From Marinobacter sp. LA51 (GTDB taxonomy: Bacteria; Pseudomonadota; Gammaproteobacteria; Pseudomonadales; Oleiphilaceae): a stretch of DNA of 64,000 nucleotides. Location of the stretch: positions 2,418,001 through 2,482,000 of the forward strand of contig NZ_AP028070.1 of the NCBI RefSeq assembly GCF_030297175.1, written 5' to 3'. The notes under the pieces are model-generated. The model was not told the DNA's origin, did no database searches, and saw nothing but the letters and a program-made list of their open reading frames with translations. Position 1 is the stretch's first letter. Each line of letters begins with the position of its first letter. A program made the translations under genes and the position numbers. Positions 28,154 to 37,549 of the stretch are shown one piece after another.

Positions 28154-29149
28154 ATGAACCCTAGAGAATCGGAGCAGTTCCTCTCAATGTCGCTACAGCA
28201 TACGTTCGGTGAACTCAGATCGCAGTTGGCAAAAAGGATAATCGGACAGGAAAAATTGGTGGACCGATTACTCATTGCCCTCCTCGCCGATGGCCACTTG
28301 TTGGTTGAGGGTGCTCCCGGCTTGGCCAAGACTACGGCGATCAAGGCTCTGGCCGATCACCTGGACGGCGATTTCCACCGAATTCAGTTCACCCCGGACT
28401 TGCTGCCCTCGGACGTCACCGGCAGTGAAATCTACCGGGCGGAAACCGGTACCTTTGAATTCCAGCGTGGGCCTATTTTCCACAATCTGGTGTTGGCCGA
28501 TGAAATCAACCGGGCGCCGGCCAAGGTCCAGTCCGCCCTGCTCGAAGCCATGGGCGAGCGTCAGGTCAGTGTTGGCCTGCGTACCTTCCCGCTCGATCGC
28601 CTGTTCATGGTGATGGCCACCCAGAACCCCATTGAGCAGGAAGGCACCTATCCTTTACCCGAAGCCCAGCTCGACCGCTTCCTGATGCATGTGGTGATTG
28701 ATTACCCCTCAGCCGAGGCCGAAAAAGCCATCCTGCACCTGGCGCGCAATGACTATCGCCAGGGCCAGGCCGAAACCAGTGTTCGCGTGACCGCAGAACA
28801 GGTCTTTGACGCCCGCAACGAGGTTGCTGATATTTACATGGCAGAGCCGGTAGAGCAGTACCTGCTGGCGCTGGTACTGGCCAGCCGGGATGCCGGCAGC
28901 CTGGACCCTGAGCTGGCACGCTGGACCGCCTTTGGCGCCAGCCCGCGGGGCACGATTGCTCTGGACCGCTGCGCTCGTGCCCTGGCCTGGCTCGACGGCC
29001 GTGACTACGTGACCCCGGACGATGTCCGGGCCATGGCCTATGATGTGCTCCGGCACCGGATTCTGCTGACCTTTGAAGCCGAGGCCGAGGGCATGACCGC
29101 CGACGCGGTTATCGAACGCCTGATTGAGCGAGTACCGGTTACTGCCTGA
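28154..29149 (+). CDS. MoxR-family AAA+ ATPase
   Basis: An ATPase of about 331 residues and first gene of a six-gene MoxR/VWA operon. The AAA+ motifs are visible: Walker A LLVEGAPGLAKTTAIKAL, Walker B LVLADEINRAPAKVQSALLEAM, sensor 1 VMATQNPIEQEGTYPLPEAQLDRF, and the C-terminal lid. Partner VWA proteins follow, and MoxR proteins are thought to act as metal-insertion or assembly chaperones with them. The start is uncertain: ATG at 28154 (MNPRESEQ) or at 28187 (MSLQHTFG, with GGAG 12 bases upstream). An in-frame ATG at 28091 would extend it by 21 residues of poor quality. Confidence 0.93.
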   Translation: MNPRESEQFLSMSLQHTFGELRSQLAKRIIGQEKLVDRLLIALLADGHLLVEGAPGLAKTTAIKALADHLDGDFHRIQFTPDLLPSDVTGSEIYRAETGTFEFQRGPIFHNLVLADEINRAPAKVQSALLEAMGERQVSVGLRTFPLDRLFMVMATQNPIEQEGTYPLPEAQLDRFLMHVVIDYPSAEAEKAILHLARNDYRQGQAETSVRVTAEQVFDARNEVADIYMAEPVEQYLLALVLASRDAGSLDPELARWTAFGASPRGTIALDRCARALAWLDGRDYVTPDDVRAMAYDVLRHRILLTFEAEAEGMTADAVIERLIERVPVTA

Positions 29150-29161
29150 TGATCTTCACCG

Positions 29162-30130
29162 ATGCGACAGACTGACACCGCCACTATGGCTGACTCCGAC
29201 GCTCTAACCCACATCAGTCTGCCGGACCTGATCCGCCTGCAGGCGGATGCCCGTGCGTTGAAGCTGCCGTCGGCCCGTCCGGTGAAAACCCGGCAGGCCG
29301 GTTTGCAGCAGTCACCGCAGCGGGGCCGGGGCATGGCATTCGCGGAGGTTCGCCAGTATCAGCCGGGTGACGACATCCGCAGCATCGACTGGCGTGTAAC
29401 TGCGCGGCGGCAAGCGCCCCACACCAAGCTGTATGAGGAAGAACGGGAACGCCCGGTGCTGCTCCTGTGTGATCTGGGTCCTACTCTGTTCTTCGCCAGC
29501 ATCGGGGCCTACAAACAGGTGCGGTCCGCGCAGGTTGCCGGCCTGCTGGCCTGGCTGGCGCTCTGGGCCGGTGACCAGGTTGGTGGCATTGTCTTCAACG
29601 AGCACTCACTGAGCGTCCTGCGTCCGGCCCGGCGCAAAAAATCGGTGCTGCGCCTGCTGGATACACTGGCGGACCACCAGCAACAGCCGGGAGCCAAAGC
29701 CAACACGCCCGCCGAAGACGACAACACCAATGGTCTCGATCAAGCGCTGGCCGAAGCCCGCCGGGTAGCCCACACCGGCAGCCGCATTTTTGTGATCAGC
29801 GACTTCCTTGGCATTACGGAAGACACTCCAACCCTGCTCGGTGCCCTGGCCCGTCACAATTCGGTCAGTGCCATCCGCATCGTCGATCCCTTGGAGCGCG
29901 AGTTGCCTAGTAGCGGTCGGTTTGCCGTCGCAGGTCCCGGCGGCCCGGTCTGGTTTGATGCCGCCAACACGCGGTTCCAGCAAGCCTGGCGACGCAAGGT
30001 GGATAGCCATGAGGCCCGTCTGGAACATTGTTTCCGCACCTCAGGCGTGGCCTCTGCGATGGTGTCCACCGGTGATGACCCGGCGGTGGCGCTAAAAGCA
30101 CTACTGGGGCCGGGAGGCCGGATCGGATGA
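29162..30130 (+). CDS. DUF58 domain protein of the MoxR/Bat operon
   Basis: A 322-residue DUF58 protein. The conserved motif GRGMAFAEVRQYQPGDDIRSIDWRVTAR lies near residues 58-85, followed by EEERERPVLLLCDLGPTLFF, a VWA-like strand with a degenerate metal site. No membrane segment is predicted. DUF58 proteins accompany MoxR ATPases and VWA proteins in many genomes, but their biochemical role is not settled. A 12-base gap separates it from moxR. The ATG at 29186 is an alternative start. It overlaps the next gene by 4 bases (ATGA). Confidence 0.9.
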   Translation: MRQTDTATMADSDALTHISLPDLIRLQADARALKLPSARPVKTRQAGLQQSPQRGRGMAFAEVRQYQPGDDIRSIDWRVTARRQAPHTKLYEEERERPVLLLCDLGPTLFFASIGAYKQVRSAQVAGLLAWLALWAGDQVGGIVFNEHSLSVLRPARRKKSVLRLLDTLADHQQQPGAKANTPAEDDNTNGLDQALAEARRVAHTGSRIFVISDFLGITEDTPTLLGALARHNSVSAIRIVDPLERELPSSGRFAVAGPGGPVWFDAANTRFQQAWRRKVDSHEARLEHCFRTSGVASAMVSTGDDPAVALKALLGPGGRIG

Positions 30131-30597
30131 ACCCGCAAGATCCGCTGAGCCAACTGAGAGACATTCATCTGCCGGCAACCGGAGGCTTCTGGCCACCGGC
30201 ACCGGGTTGGTGGCTACTGGCCTTGATTCTGCTGCTGTCGCTGGCCGGGTTGTGCTGGCTTTTGCATCGGAGGCACCGTCGCAATCGGTGGCTGCGCCTG
30301 GCTAAGGCTGAACTGTCCGGACTGGAACATCAGGCCAGCCATGAACCCCAGTGGTTTGCCCATCTGAACAGCCTACTGAAACGCGCGGCGCGCCAGCGGT
30401 ATCCGGACAAACACCCCGAATCTCTGAGTGGCGAGGCCTGGGTAGCGTTTTTGCTTTCGACGGCGCCAAACGACCGAATTGCTTCGCGGCCAATCGTGGA
30501 AGCGATCGTGCACAGCAGCTGGCTGCCCAAGACCAATGCCGATCCCCGACAGGCCGCCGATTTTGCTCGCTCCTGGCTGGGAGGTCAGGCATGGTGA
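30127..30597 (+). CDS. DUF4381 membrane protein of the Bat operon
   Basis: A 156-residue protein with one transmembrane helix (WWLLALILLLSLAGLCWLLH, about 28-47) after a short N-terminal part starting MNPQDPLSQLRDIHLPATGGFWPPAPGW. The proline-tryptophan rich entry to the helix is characteristic of DUF4381. A cytoplasmic basic region RRHRRNRWLRLAKAEL and a helical tail follow. The family is found only in MoxR/VWA operons, and its function is unknown. It is translationally coupled on both sides: ATGA overlap with the DUF58 gene and a 7-base overlap with the VWA gene. Confidence 0.88.
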   Translation: MNPQDPLSQLRDIHLPATGGFWPPAPGWWLLALILLLSLAGLCWLLHRRHRRNRWLRLAKAELSGLEHQASHEPQWFAHLNSLLKRAARQRYPDKHPESLSGEAWVAFLLSTAPNDRIASRPIVEAIVHSSWLPKTNADPRQAADFARSWLGGQAW

Positions 30598-31616
30598 GTC
30601 TCGCTTATCCCTGGCTGATGCTCCTTGTGCTGGTACCGTTGCTATTGCAGTGGCGGCGACCGGCGGGACAGTCGGTGGATGCCCCCATGCTGCCGGTTGG
30701 CCACTGGTTGTCAGACCTGCCCGGCGTCAGCCGTCATGGCAGCGCCACCCCACTGTGGCAGAAACTCCTGTTGTTCGTGATCTGGTGTCTGTTGGTGGTG
30801 GCGCTGGCGCGGCCACAGCATGTTGGCGAACAGGTGCAACTGCCGGTATCCGGTCGCGATCTGATGCTGGTGGTGGACATCTCCCCGAGTATGGACGAAC
30901 AGGACATGGTCATTCAGGGCCGCAGCATCAACCGGTTGCAGGCGGTAAAGGTAGTGCTGGACGATTTTATCAGCCAGCGCAAAGGCGACCGCCTCGGGCT
31001 GATCCTGTTTGGCACCCAACCCTATGTGCAGGTACCCCTGACCTTTGACCTGGCCACCGTAAAGACCCTGATGCGGGAATCGGGCCTGGGCATGGCGGGT
31101 CGCGCCACCGCCATCGGCGACGCGGTGGGCTTATCGATCAAGCGGCTGCGGGACCGGCCACAGGACCAGCGCGTGGTTATCCTGCTGACCGACGGTGCCA
31201 ACACCGCTGGCGAAATCACCCCGGACAAAGCCACCGAGATAGCCAAGGCCGCCAGTGTCCGGCTCTACACTATCGGCATCGGCGCCGAATCCATGGTTCA
31301 GCGCGGCTTTCTGGGCTCCCGGCGGGTGAACCCGTCGCGAGATCTGGACGAGGCGCTCTTGACCCGCATGGCCGAGCAGACGGGCGGCCGCTACTTCCGG
31401 GCCCGCAGCCTGCCGGAACTGGAACTGATCTACGAAAGCATCAACCAGCTCGAGCCGATTGAACTGGAGGGCAAATTCTACCGACCGGTGACCGAGCTCT
31501 TTGCCTGGCCGGCGGGCCTGGCAGCACTGCTTTGGCTGGTCCTGCTACTGCTCCGCCACGGCTCCTCGCTGGTGTCATCCCGCCAGCCGGCAGTGAAGAG
31601 GGAAACCGATGGCTGA
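30591..31616 (+). CDS. VWA domain membrane protein (BatA-like)
   Basis: A 341-residue protein with an N-terminal membrane helix, a second helix (LLLFVIWCLLVVALARP, about 58-75), a von Willebrand A domain and a C-terminal helix. The metal-binding MIDAS motif reads MLVVDISPSMDEQDM (DxSxS) near residue 90, with LLTDGANTAGE further on. I chose ATG 30591 (MVSLAYPWLMLL) because GGGAGG lies just upstream and the family begins with this membrane segment; the reading frame stays open upstream to 30351 but inside the previous gene. It probably works with BatB and MoxR. Confidence 0.9.
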   Translation: MVSLAYPWLMLLVLVPLLLQWRRPAGQSVDAPMLPVGHWLSDLPGVSRHGSATPLWQKLLLFVIWCLLVVALARPQHVGEQVQLPVSGRDLMLVVDISPSMDEQDMVIQGRSINRLQAVKVVLDDFISQRKGDRLGLILFGTQPYVQVPLTFDLATVKTLMRESGLGMAGRATAIGDAVGLSIKRLRDRPQDQRVVILLTDGANTAGEITPDKATEIAKAASVRLYTIGIGAESMVQRGFLGSRRVNPSRDLDEALLTRMAEQTGGRYFRARSLPELELIYESINQLEPIELEGKFYRPVTELFAWPAGLAALLWLVLLLLRHGSSLVSSRQPAVKRETDG

Positions 31617-33441
31617 TTTCCACTTTCTCCGTCCGTTCTGGCTGCTGCTGGCACTGAGCCTGCCCATCCTGGTGTTCACACTCAGGCACCTGCGTCTTGG
31701 CGACAGCGGCTGGGCCCGGATCATTCCGGAACGATTGCTGGCGCCCGTTATTCGCCACGACGGCAGCTCCGGCAGACAGCAGCGATCGCCGATGCTCCCG
31801 GTGTCCCTGGCGGTGATCGCGCTATCCATTGCCCTTGCCGGACCTGCCTGGCGAGAGGCGCCCACGCCGCTAAAACAGCCCGGAGATAGCCTGGTTATCG
31901 TGCTGGATCTGTCGTTGTCGATGCTCGCCACCGACCTTGAACCAAATCGACTGATCCTGGCCAAACGCAAGATCCGCGATATTCTGGACGCCCGAGAGGG
32001 CAGTCTGAACGGCCTGATCGTGTTCGCCGCCGACGCCCATGTGGTTGCACCGCTGACCGACGACAGCAAAACCATCGAAGGCATGCTGGATGTCCTGGAA
32101 CCGGTGATTATGCCAGCCCCGGGCAACCGGGCTGATCTTGCCATTGCCCGCGCCCGTGATCTGCTGCAACAGGGCGCGCCAGGCCAGGGCCGGATCTTGC
32201 TGATCACCGACGATGTGCCCACACGCTACCACACCGCCATTTCGCAAACCCTGGAGGGCACCGACCTGTCCCTGGATACCCTGGTGGTGGGCACCGAACA
32301 GGGTGGCCCTATTCCCCTGGCCAAGCGCGGCTTTATCCGCGACAACGGCGACATTGTCATTACCCGTGCCAATCCCGAATCCCTGGCCAGTCTGGCCCAG
32401 CAGAACGGTGGCGCAAGCGAGCAACTGACCCTGGATGAAGGTGATATCCGGGCCCTGAAGCTGGAACCCACCGAGAACGGCGATTGGCAGGAAACCGACT
32501 CTGGCCTGACGGTGAACCGCTGGCAGGACGACGGCTACTGGCTGCTCTGGCTGGTGCTGCCGCTATTGCTGCTGGGCTGGCGCCGTGGCGCCTTTACCGT
32601 CCTCGCCCTCACCGTGCTACCGCTCACACCCCAGCCGGCCCAGGCCATGGACTGGGGAGAACAGTGGGGAGAACTCTGGCAACGGGAAGACCAGCGGGCG
32701 CCGGAGCTGATTCGTGAGAACCCGGCCGACGCCGCCAGCCGCCTGGACGATCCGGAATGGCGCGGTAGTGCGCTGTACCGTTCGGAGCAGTTTGAACAGG
32801 CCGCAGAAGCCTTTGCCGCCGCCGAGGGCGCACGAGCATATTACAACCGGGGCAATGCCCTGGCCCGGGCCGGCCAGTTGGAACAGGCGCTGGCCGCCTA
32901 CGACCAGGCCCTTGAGCAAGCCCCCGGCATGACCGACGCCCGCGAGAATCGGGAACTGGTCAGGCAGCTACTCGATCAACAGCAACAGCAGGACCAGCAA
33001 CAAGGCCAGGGCCAAGACCAGACGCAGCAATCGCAGCAGCAAGAGAATGGTGATTCGCAGAGCGGCTCGTCCGATCAGTCCCCCGGCAACCAGGGCCAGG
33101 AGCAATCCCAGGAATCCGGCCAATCGGAGAACAGCCAGAACCAGGGCCAGCCGTCGGAGCAATCCTCCAACAACGGCACCAACGAGACCGACAGCAATGC
33201 CAGCGACTCCCAGGACAACACTGGGGCCGAACAACAGCAGCAGGCGCAATCCCGTGACGGCACGGACGGCAGCGGGCAGACTGAAGCACCGGCCCGGATT
33301 TCCGAGCAGCCCCTGTCCCAGGGCCAGGAACAATGGCTACGACGGGTTCCGGATAATCCCGGCGGCCTGCTGAAGCGCAAATTCCTGCAACAGTATCAGG
33401 AACGCCAGACACCATCCGATGAGGGCGATACACCATGGTAA
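31609..33441 (+). CDS. VWA and TPR domain protein (BatB/BatC fusion type)
   Basis: A 610-residue protein. Two N-terminal helices are followed by a VWA domain with MIDAS IVLDLSLSMLATDL near residue 95 and LLITDDVP. A further membrane segment (WLLWLVLPLLLLGWRRGAFTV) comes next, then a TPR segment (AYYNRGNALARAGQLEQALAAYDQALEQAPG, about residue 410-440). It thus unites what are BatB and BatC in other bacteria. The next 130 residues are an extreme Gln/Ser/Asn-rich linker (QQQQQDQQQGQGQDQTQQ), probably disordered, before a short conserved end (QWLRRVPDNPGGLLKRKF). It overlaps both neighbours by 7-8 bases. Confidence 0.9.
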   Translation: MADFHFLRPFWLLLALSLPILVFTLRHLRLGDSGWARIIPERLLAPVIRHDGSSGRQQRSPMLPVSLAVIALSIALAGPAWREAPTPLKQPGDSLVIVLDLSLSMLATDLEPNRLILAKRKIRDILDAREGSLNGLIVFAADAHVVAPLTDDSKTIEGMLDVLEPVIMPAPGNRADLAIARARDLLQQGAPGQGRILLITDDVPTRYHTAISQTLEGTDLSLDTLVVGTEQGGPIPLAKRGFIRDNGDIVITRANPESLASLAQQNGGASEQLTLDEGDIRALKLEPTENGDWQETDSGLTVNRWQDDGYWLLWLVLPLLLLGWRRGAFTVLALTVLPLTPQPAQAMDWGEQWGELWQREDQRAPELIRENPADAASRLDDPEWRGSALYRSEQFEQAAEAFAAAEGARAYYNRGNALARAGQLEQALAAYDQALEQAPGMTDARENRELVRQLLDQQQQQDQQQGQGQDQTQQSQQQENGDSQSGSSDQSPGNQGQEQSQESGQSENSQNQGQPSEQSSNNGTNETDSNASDSQDNTGAEQQQQAQSRDGTDGSGQTEAPARISEQPLSQGQEQWLRRVPDNPGGLLKRKFLQQYQERQTPSDEGDTPW

Positions 33442-35162
33442 ACCGGCTAGTGATCTCTGCCATTCGCGTATTGGTTCTGATGGCGATGGCCACCTTTCTC
33501 CACGCCGGGGAACTCAAGGTCGAACCGGACCGCACTCGGCTTTATGAAGGCGAGGTGCTGACCCTGACCGTAACCGGGTCGATGAAACTGGACATCGACC
33601 TGAGCAATCTCTTCAATCTCGATCTGTCCAACCTGCCCTCGCCCGACATCGAAAAGGTGGAACCGGCGTTCGAGGTACTGGGTAAAAACCAGCGCTACAA
33701 CATTCGCACCGTGAACAATGACATGGTGGGTGAGATTACCTGGACCTATCAGCTGGCGCCCCAGCGCAGCGGCAAGCTGACCATTCCGTCACTCAGCTTC
33801 AAGGACTCGACTTCGAAACCGGTCAGCATCCAGGTGGTAAGCGGAAGCCCACCGGACCAGAAAGTAGCCGCCAGCCGGGACAGCTTTATCGAGTTGTCGG
33901 CAGACAAGGCGGAGGTCTATGTGCAGGAACAGTTGACCATGACTATCCGCCTGTTCTTCAGCGGCAACCTGGTGCGCGGCGAATTGTCGGAACCGGAACA
34001 CCCGGATGCAATCATCGAGCCGCTGGGCAAACAGCGGGAATACTCCCGCTACCGCGATGGTGTACGTTACCGGGTGGTGGAACGCCGCTATGCGCTGTTT
34101 CCGCAACAACCGGGCGAACTGACCCTGCCTCCGATCGAATTTGAAGGACAGGCCCGCGATGCCAGCGGCAAACTGATTTTCCTGCGCGACAGCGAGCAAC
34201 TCTACCCCGTTCCGGTGAACGATGTCCCTGCCGGCTACACCGGTGATACCTGGCTGCCCGCCAGCGGCCTGACCCTGGAAGAGACCGGGCTGCCCGAATC
34301 CCTGCAGGTGGAAACCGGCGAAAACCTGACCCGCAACATCACTCTGCGGGCGGCCGGACTACCGGCCGAAGCTTTGCCACCGCTACCGGAACTTGCTCCG
34401 GAGGGCCTGCGCAGCTACCCCGAGGCACCGGAACGGAAAACCGACATAACACCGGCCGGGCTGGCCTCGAGCCTGAGCCAGACCCGTGCGCTGGTACCAG
34501 TGCAATCCGGCCCGCTGACCCTACCCGAAATGCGGATCACCTGGTGGGATACCACCACCGACAGCGAGCAGGTCGCCGTCATTCCGGCTAAAACTTTGCA
34601 GGTGGGCGGTGCTACGGCGCAGGTTAATAACTCAACAGCACCTTCGGACACTGATAACGACACGGGCGCCCCAGACACATCGGAGTCCGGAACTTCCCGC
34701 AATGATGGTTCCGGTTGGCAATGGCTGAGTCTGGCTCTGGCGGTACTCTGGCTGGCCACTCTGGTGTTGTGGTGGCGAGCCAGAAACACGAGCAACGGGC
34801 GCAATTCAGAGCCGGTGGAGCCGGACCGTGACGAAAGCGCCCTATTCGAGCAACTGATTCAAAGCGCCCGCAAAGGATCGGCCTCAACCCCGGCGCTGCT
34901 CGTGCAGTGGGCGAATCAACGCTTTGCCGGGAAAAACTTCAAGACCGCGTCGGACGTTATGGTGGGGTTGAATAACGCCACCCTGAGCGCCGAACTGCGA
35001 CGCCTGCAGGCGCGGCTGTTCGCGCCGGGCGGTGATACTGCCGAGAATTGGGACGGCCGTGCCCTGGCGAAGGCACTGCAACAGGTGCGTGAGCAGCGCA
35101 AGTCGGAAGAGCCCCAGGGTTCCGAACTGCCGCCCCTGTACCCCGACAGCCTGTCGGCGTAA
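33435..35162 (+). CDS. BatD family protein
   Basis: A 575-residue BatD (oxygen tolerance) protein. A signal peptide (about residues 1-25, ending FLHAGE) leads into repeated beta-sandwich domains with the typical RTRLYEGEVLTLTVTGS, a second segment SADKAEVYVQEQLTMTIRLFFSG, and RYRVVERRYALFPQQPGELTLPPIEFEG. A single membrane helix (WLSLALAVLWLATLVLWWRAR, about 430-450) puts the bulk in the periplasm and the last 120 residues in the cytoplasm. It is the last gene of the moxR operon. Its end converges on ccmI with 60 bases between them. Confidence 0.9.
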   Translation: MVNRLVISAIRVLVLMAMATFLHAGELKVEPDRTRLYEGEVLTLTVTGSMKLDIDLSNLFNLDLSNLPSPDIEKVEPAFEVLGKNQRYNIRTVNNDMVGEITWTYQLAPQRSGKLTIPSLSFKDSTSKPVSIQVVSGSPPDQKVAASRDSFIELSADKAEVYVQEQLTMTIRLFFSGNLVRGELSEPEHPDAIIEPLGKQREYSRYRDGVRYRVVERRYALFPQQPGELTLPPIEFEGQARDASGKLIFLRDSEQLYPVPVNDVPAGYTGDTWLPASGLTLEETGLPESLQVETGENLTRNITLRAAGLPAEALPPLPELAPEGLRSYPEAPERKTDITPAGLASSLSQTRALVPVQSGPLTLPEMRITWWDTTTDSEQVAVIPAKTLQVGGATAQVNNSTAPSDTDNDTGAPDTSESGTSRNDGSGWQWLSLALAVLWLATLVLWWRARNTSNGRNSEPVEPDRDESALFEQLIQSARKGSASTPALLVQWANQRFAGKNFKTASDVMVGLNNATLSAELRRLQARLFAPGGDTAENWDGRALAKALQQVREQRKSEEPQGSELPPLYPDSLSA

Positions 35163-35200
35163 GTGTGGCGGAGCCGGTTATCCGGGGCGCCTTTTAGAGA

Positions 35201-35216
35201 GACTCTCTAGAGAGTC
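35201..35216. repeat. 16-base perfect palindrome between batD and ccmI
   Basis: GACTCTCTAGAGAGTC is a perfect palindrome. It overlaps a second one, TAGAGAG-A-CTCTCTA (35196-35210), so two alternative hairpins compete. It lies between convergent gene ends. Without a T tract it is not a standard terminator, though it may serve as one. Confidence 0.6.
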
Positions 35217-35222
35217 CACCCG

Positions 35223-36485
35223 CTACTGAGTGAGCTGCTGATCGATCACCAACTCGACCGGTTGGCCCTCCTCTTCACTGACCACGACCGGTACTTCCAG
35301 GCTACCCTGCCAGTCTCCAGGCTGGGCGATGGCGTTTCCTGAGCGGCTCAGCCGGGCCGTCACCATGACCGCCTCCGCGCTGGAGATTTTCGCCTCCGGC
35401 GACATCGACTTGGTGTCATCCAACCTTACTTCGGCTGGCAGCGCATCGGCGGTCAGGCGCGTGATCGCCAGGGGCGGGCCCCCGGCGCCACCTTGACCAC
35501 GGGCGAACACAAACAGCACGGTGTCCGCCGGAACCTGATCCCGAAACGCTTCGGACAAGCTCACCCGGACGGTCACACCTGGGCCCTCGGCCTCAGCAGT
35601 CTCGAAACTGGGTGGCGTTTCACCCAGACGGCCGTAAGCTTCCTGAATACCACCCTGAATCGAAGCCAGTTGGGGATGATCCGGCGCCACCGCGACAATG
35701 CGTTCCCAGTACTTGATCGCTTCCCGGTAGTTTTCCTGGCTGAAGGCGTGAATGCCCAGCAGGCCCAAGGCGTTCACCTCGTCGGGATTCACGTCGCGGG
35801 CCGCTTCAATGGCCGCCCTCACCTCAGCGGTCAAAGCCCCCCGGCTGTCGAAAAACTGAGCCTGTGCTGCCAGGCCAAGCGCAACCGCGCGGGCGTTTTC
35901 ATTGGGCGCGTATTCCGACAGACGGCGGAAGGCCGAGGCCGCAGCCGGATACCGCTCCAGGCGCATGTAGCTCTGTCCCAGCATGGCCCAGCCATCGGGG
36001 TTGTCAGGGCTGGCTTCGAGCTTTTCCCGCAGCTGTTCGGCCAATTCGGCCATCTGGTTCTGGCGAGCGCTGTCAGTCTGCCCCATGGCCTGCATGGTAA
36101 TAAGCTGTTCCACGTCGTCCATGGCACCCCACTCCTGATACAGGAAATAGGTCGCGACCGGCACCAGCAGAATGGCCACCAGGCCCACCGCGATGGCGCT
36201 TTTTCGGCCACTCAGAGCGGGCCCCATCACCGTCTCATCCGGGACATCGTCGAGCATGGCGCCGGCAAGCTCTTCTTTCAGCTGCCGGTAGTTGTCGTCG
36301 TCCAGCACTCCCGCCTCGTACTCGGCGTCCAGTTCCTTCATCCGGCTGCGGTAGGCCATCAGGTTCTGGTTTCTGAAGTCAGCGCGTTCTCTCGCCGCTG
36401 AGCTGTGAAAAAGCACCGGATACAATACAAACGCAAGAGCCAGAATAATGAGTACCGTTGCGGCAATCCAGAAGGTTTCAGTCAT
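35223..36485 (-). CDS. ccmI: Cytochrome c maturation protein CcmI
   Basis: A 420-residue apocytochrome c chaperone of the System I heme-lyase complex. Two membrane helices flank a cytoplasmic segment (ILALAFVLYPVLF and AIAVGLVAILLVPVATYFL), with the conserved LDAEYEAGVLDDDNYRQLKEEL between them. The periplasmic part has TPR repeats (DNPDGWAMLGQSYMRLERYPAAASAFRRL and VNALGLLGIHAFSQENYREAIKYWERI). The C-terminal module is the fused domain seen in Pseudomonas CycH. It is the last gene of the ccm operon, 48 bases after ccmH. Confidence 0.93.
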   Translation of the reverse strand: MTETFWIAATVLIILALAFVLYPVLFHSSAARERADFRNQNLMAYRSRMKELDAEYEAGVLDDDNYRQLKEELAGAMLDDVPDETVMGPALSGRKSAIAVGLVAILLVPVATYFLYQEWGAMDDVEQLITMQAMGQTDSARQNQMAELAEQLREKLEASPDNPDGWAMLGQSYMRLERYPAAASAFRRLSEYAPNENARAVALGLAAQAQFFDSRGALTAEVRAAIEAARDVNPDEVNALGLLGIHAFSQENYREAIKYWERIVAVAPDHPQLASIQGGIQEAYGRLGETPPSFETAEAEGPGVTVRVSLSEAFRDQVPADTVLFVFARGQGGAGGPPLAITRLTADALPAEVRLDDTKSMSPEAKISSAEAVMVTARLSRSGNAIAQPGDWQGSLEVPVVVSEEEGQPVELVIDQQLTQ

Positions 36486-36533
36486 GGAGATATCGTCACA
36501 GGTTCAGTCATGAGTGCAGCGCAGAGGAAGCGA

Positions 36534-37013
36534 TCAGGCTCGATTGTCCTGATCGTCTTCTGCAAGAATCTTGGCCACGCGAGCCTTCTCTTCGGCGGTC
36601 AGTTCCGGTGTCTCGTCGGTCTGGCGACGGGAGCGCACGATGACACCGATCACCACCAGCAACCCGCCAAGAACAGCAATGGCCGGGGTTGCCCAAAGCA
36701 GGATGGTGCGTTTCTCTACCTGGGGCCGGTACAGAATGAATTCGCCAAAGCGGTTTACCAGGGCATCGACAATTTCGTCATTGCTCTCGCCCGCGCGCAT
36801 CCGGCGGTATACCTCGGCGCGCATGTCTTTGGAGATGGGCGAGTTGGAGTCGGCAATGTTCTGGTTCTGACATTTCGGGCAACGCAGTTCCGCGATCAGG
36901 TCCTGAAACCGCTGCTCTTGCTGTGTGGTCTCAAAGTTATAGACATCCGCCACCTGCGCGCTGGCCATGGGGGCCAGCAACAGCAGTACGGCAACAAGGG
37001 CGAAGCGGACCAT
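36534..37013 (-). CDS. ccmH: Cytochrome c maturation protein CcmH
   Basis: A 159-residue membrane-anchored thiol reductase that keeps apocytochrome CXXCH cysteines reduced. A signal peptide (to about residue 19) precedes the active site ELRCPKCQNQNIADSNSPI, with the LRCxxC motif near residue 46. A C-terminal membrane helix (LLWATPAIAVLGGLLVVIGVIV) follows. This is the short form; the TPR part is the separate ccmI. It overlaps the ccmG stop by one base at 37013. Confidence 0.95.
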   Translation of the reverse strand: MVRFALVAVLLLLAPMASAQVADVYNFETTQQEQRFQDLIAELRCPKCQNQNIADSNSPISKDMRAEVYRRMRAGESNDEIVDALVNRFGEFILYRPQVEKRTILLWATPAIAVLGGLLVVIGVIVRSRRQTDETPELTAEEKARVAKILAEDDQDNRA

Positions 37014-37549
37014 CAGCCATTCTCCCGGATATCGTTGATCACCGGCAGCAGGGTTTCCTGCCAGATCTTCTCGTTGACCACGCCAACGTGGCGATAGCGC
37101 ACCACACCCTGCTCATCTATTACGAAGGTCTCCGGCGCGCCGTAGACGCCCAGATCAAACCCCAGGGTACCCCGGGGATCGTAGATTGATGTGCTGTAGG
37201 GATTGCCGAGCCGGTCCAGCCAAACCAACGCATCGTCCCGGTTGTCCTTGTAGTTCAGGCCAACGATGGAGACACCTTGTTCCTCGGCCAGCCACATCAG
37301 GTCGTCGTGCTCGTCGCGACAGGCCGGACACCAGGTGCCCCACACGTTCAGCAGCTGTACCTTGCCCTTAAACAGGGTCTCGTTGAGCTGGGTCTCCGGA
37401 GTGTTCAGATCCTCCAGATTGAACGCTGGCACAGGCTTGCCGATCAGCGCCGATTCCAGTTTGGTGGGATCTTTACCAATGCCTGCGAACAGCACCACGC
37501 CCAAGACCACGGCAATCAGCAACGGCAGAAACAATAAAAAGCGCTTCAT
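37013..37549 (-). CDS. ccmG: Thiol:disulfide interchange protein CcmG (DsbE)
   Basis: A 178-residue periplasmic thioredoxin-like protein tethered by an N-terminal helix (LLFLPLLIAVVLGVVLFAGIG). The redox site is WGTWCPACRDEHDDL near residue 75, and the acidic groove and GVYGAPETFVID with the cis-proline type loop are present. It passes electrons from CcdA/DsbD to CcmH or apocytochrome c. Its ATG overlaps the ccmF stop by 4 bases and its stop overlaps ccmH by one, so the three are coupled. Confidence 0.95.
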   Translation of the reverse strand: MKRFLLFLPLLIAVVLGVVLFAGIGKDPTKLESALIGKPVPAFNLEDLNTPETQLNETLFKGKVQLLNVWGTWCPACRDEHDDLMWLAEEQGVSIVGLNYKDNRDDALVWLDRLGNPYSTSIYDPRGTLGFDLGVYGAPETFVIDEQGVVRYRHVGVVNEKIWQETLLPVINDIRENG

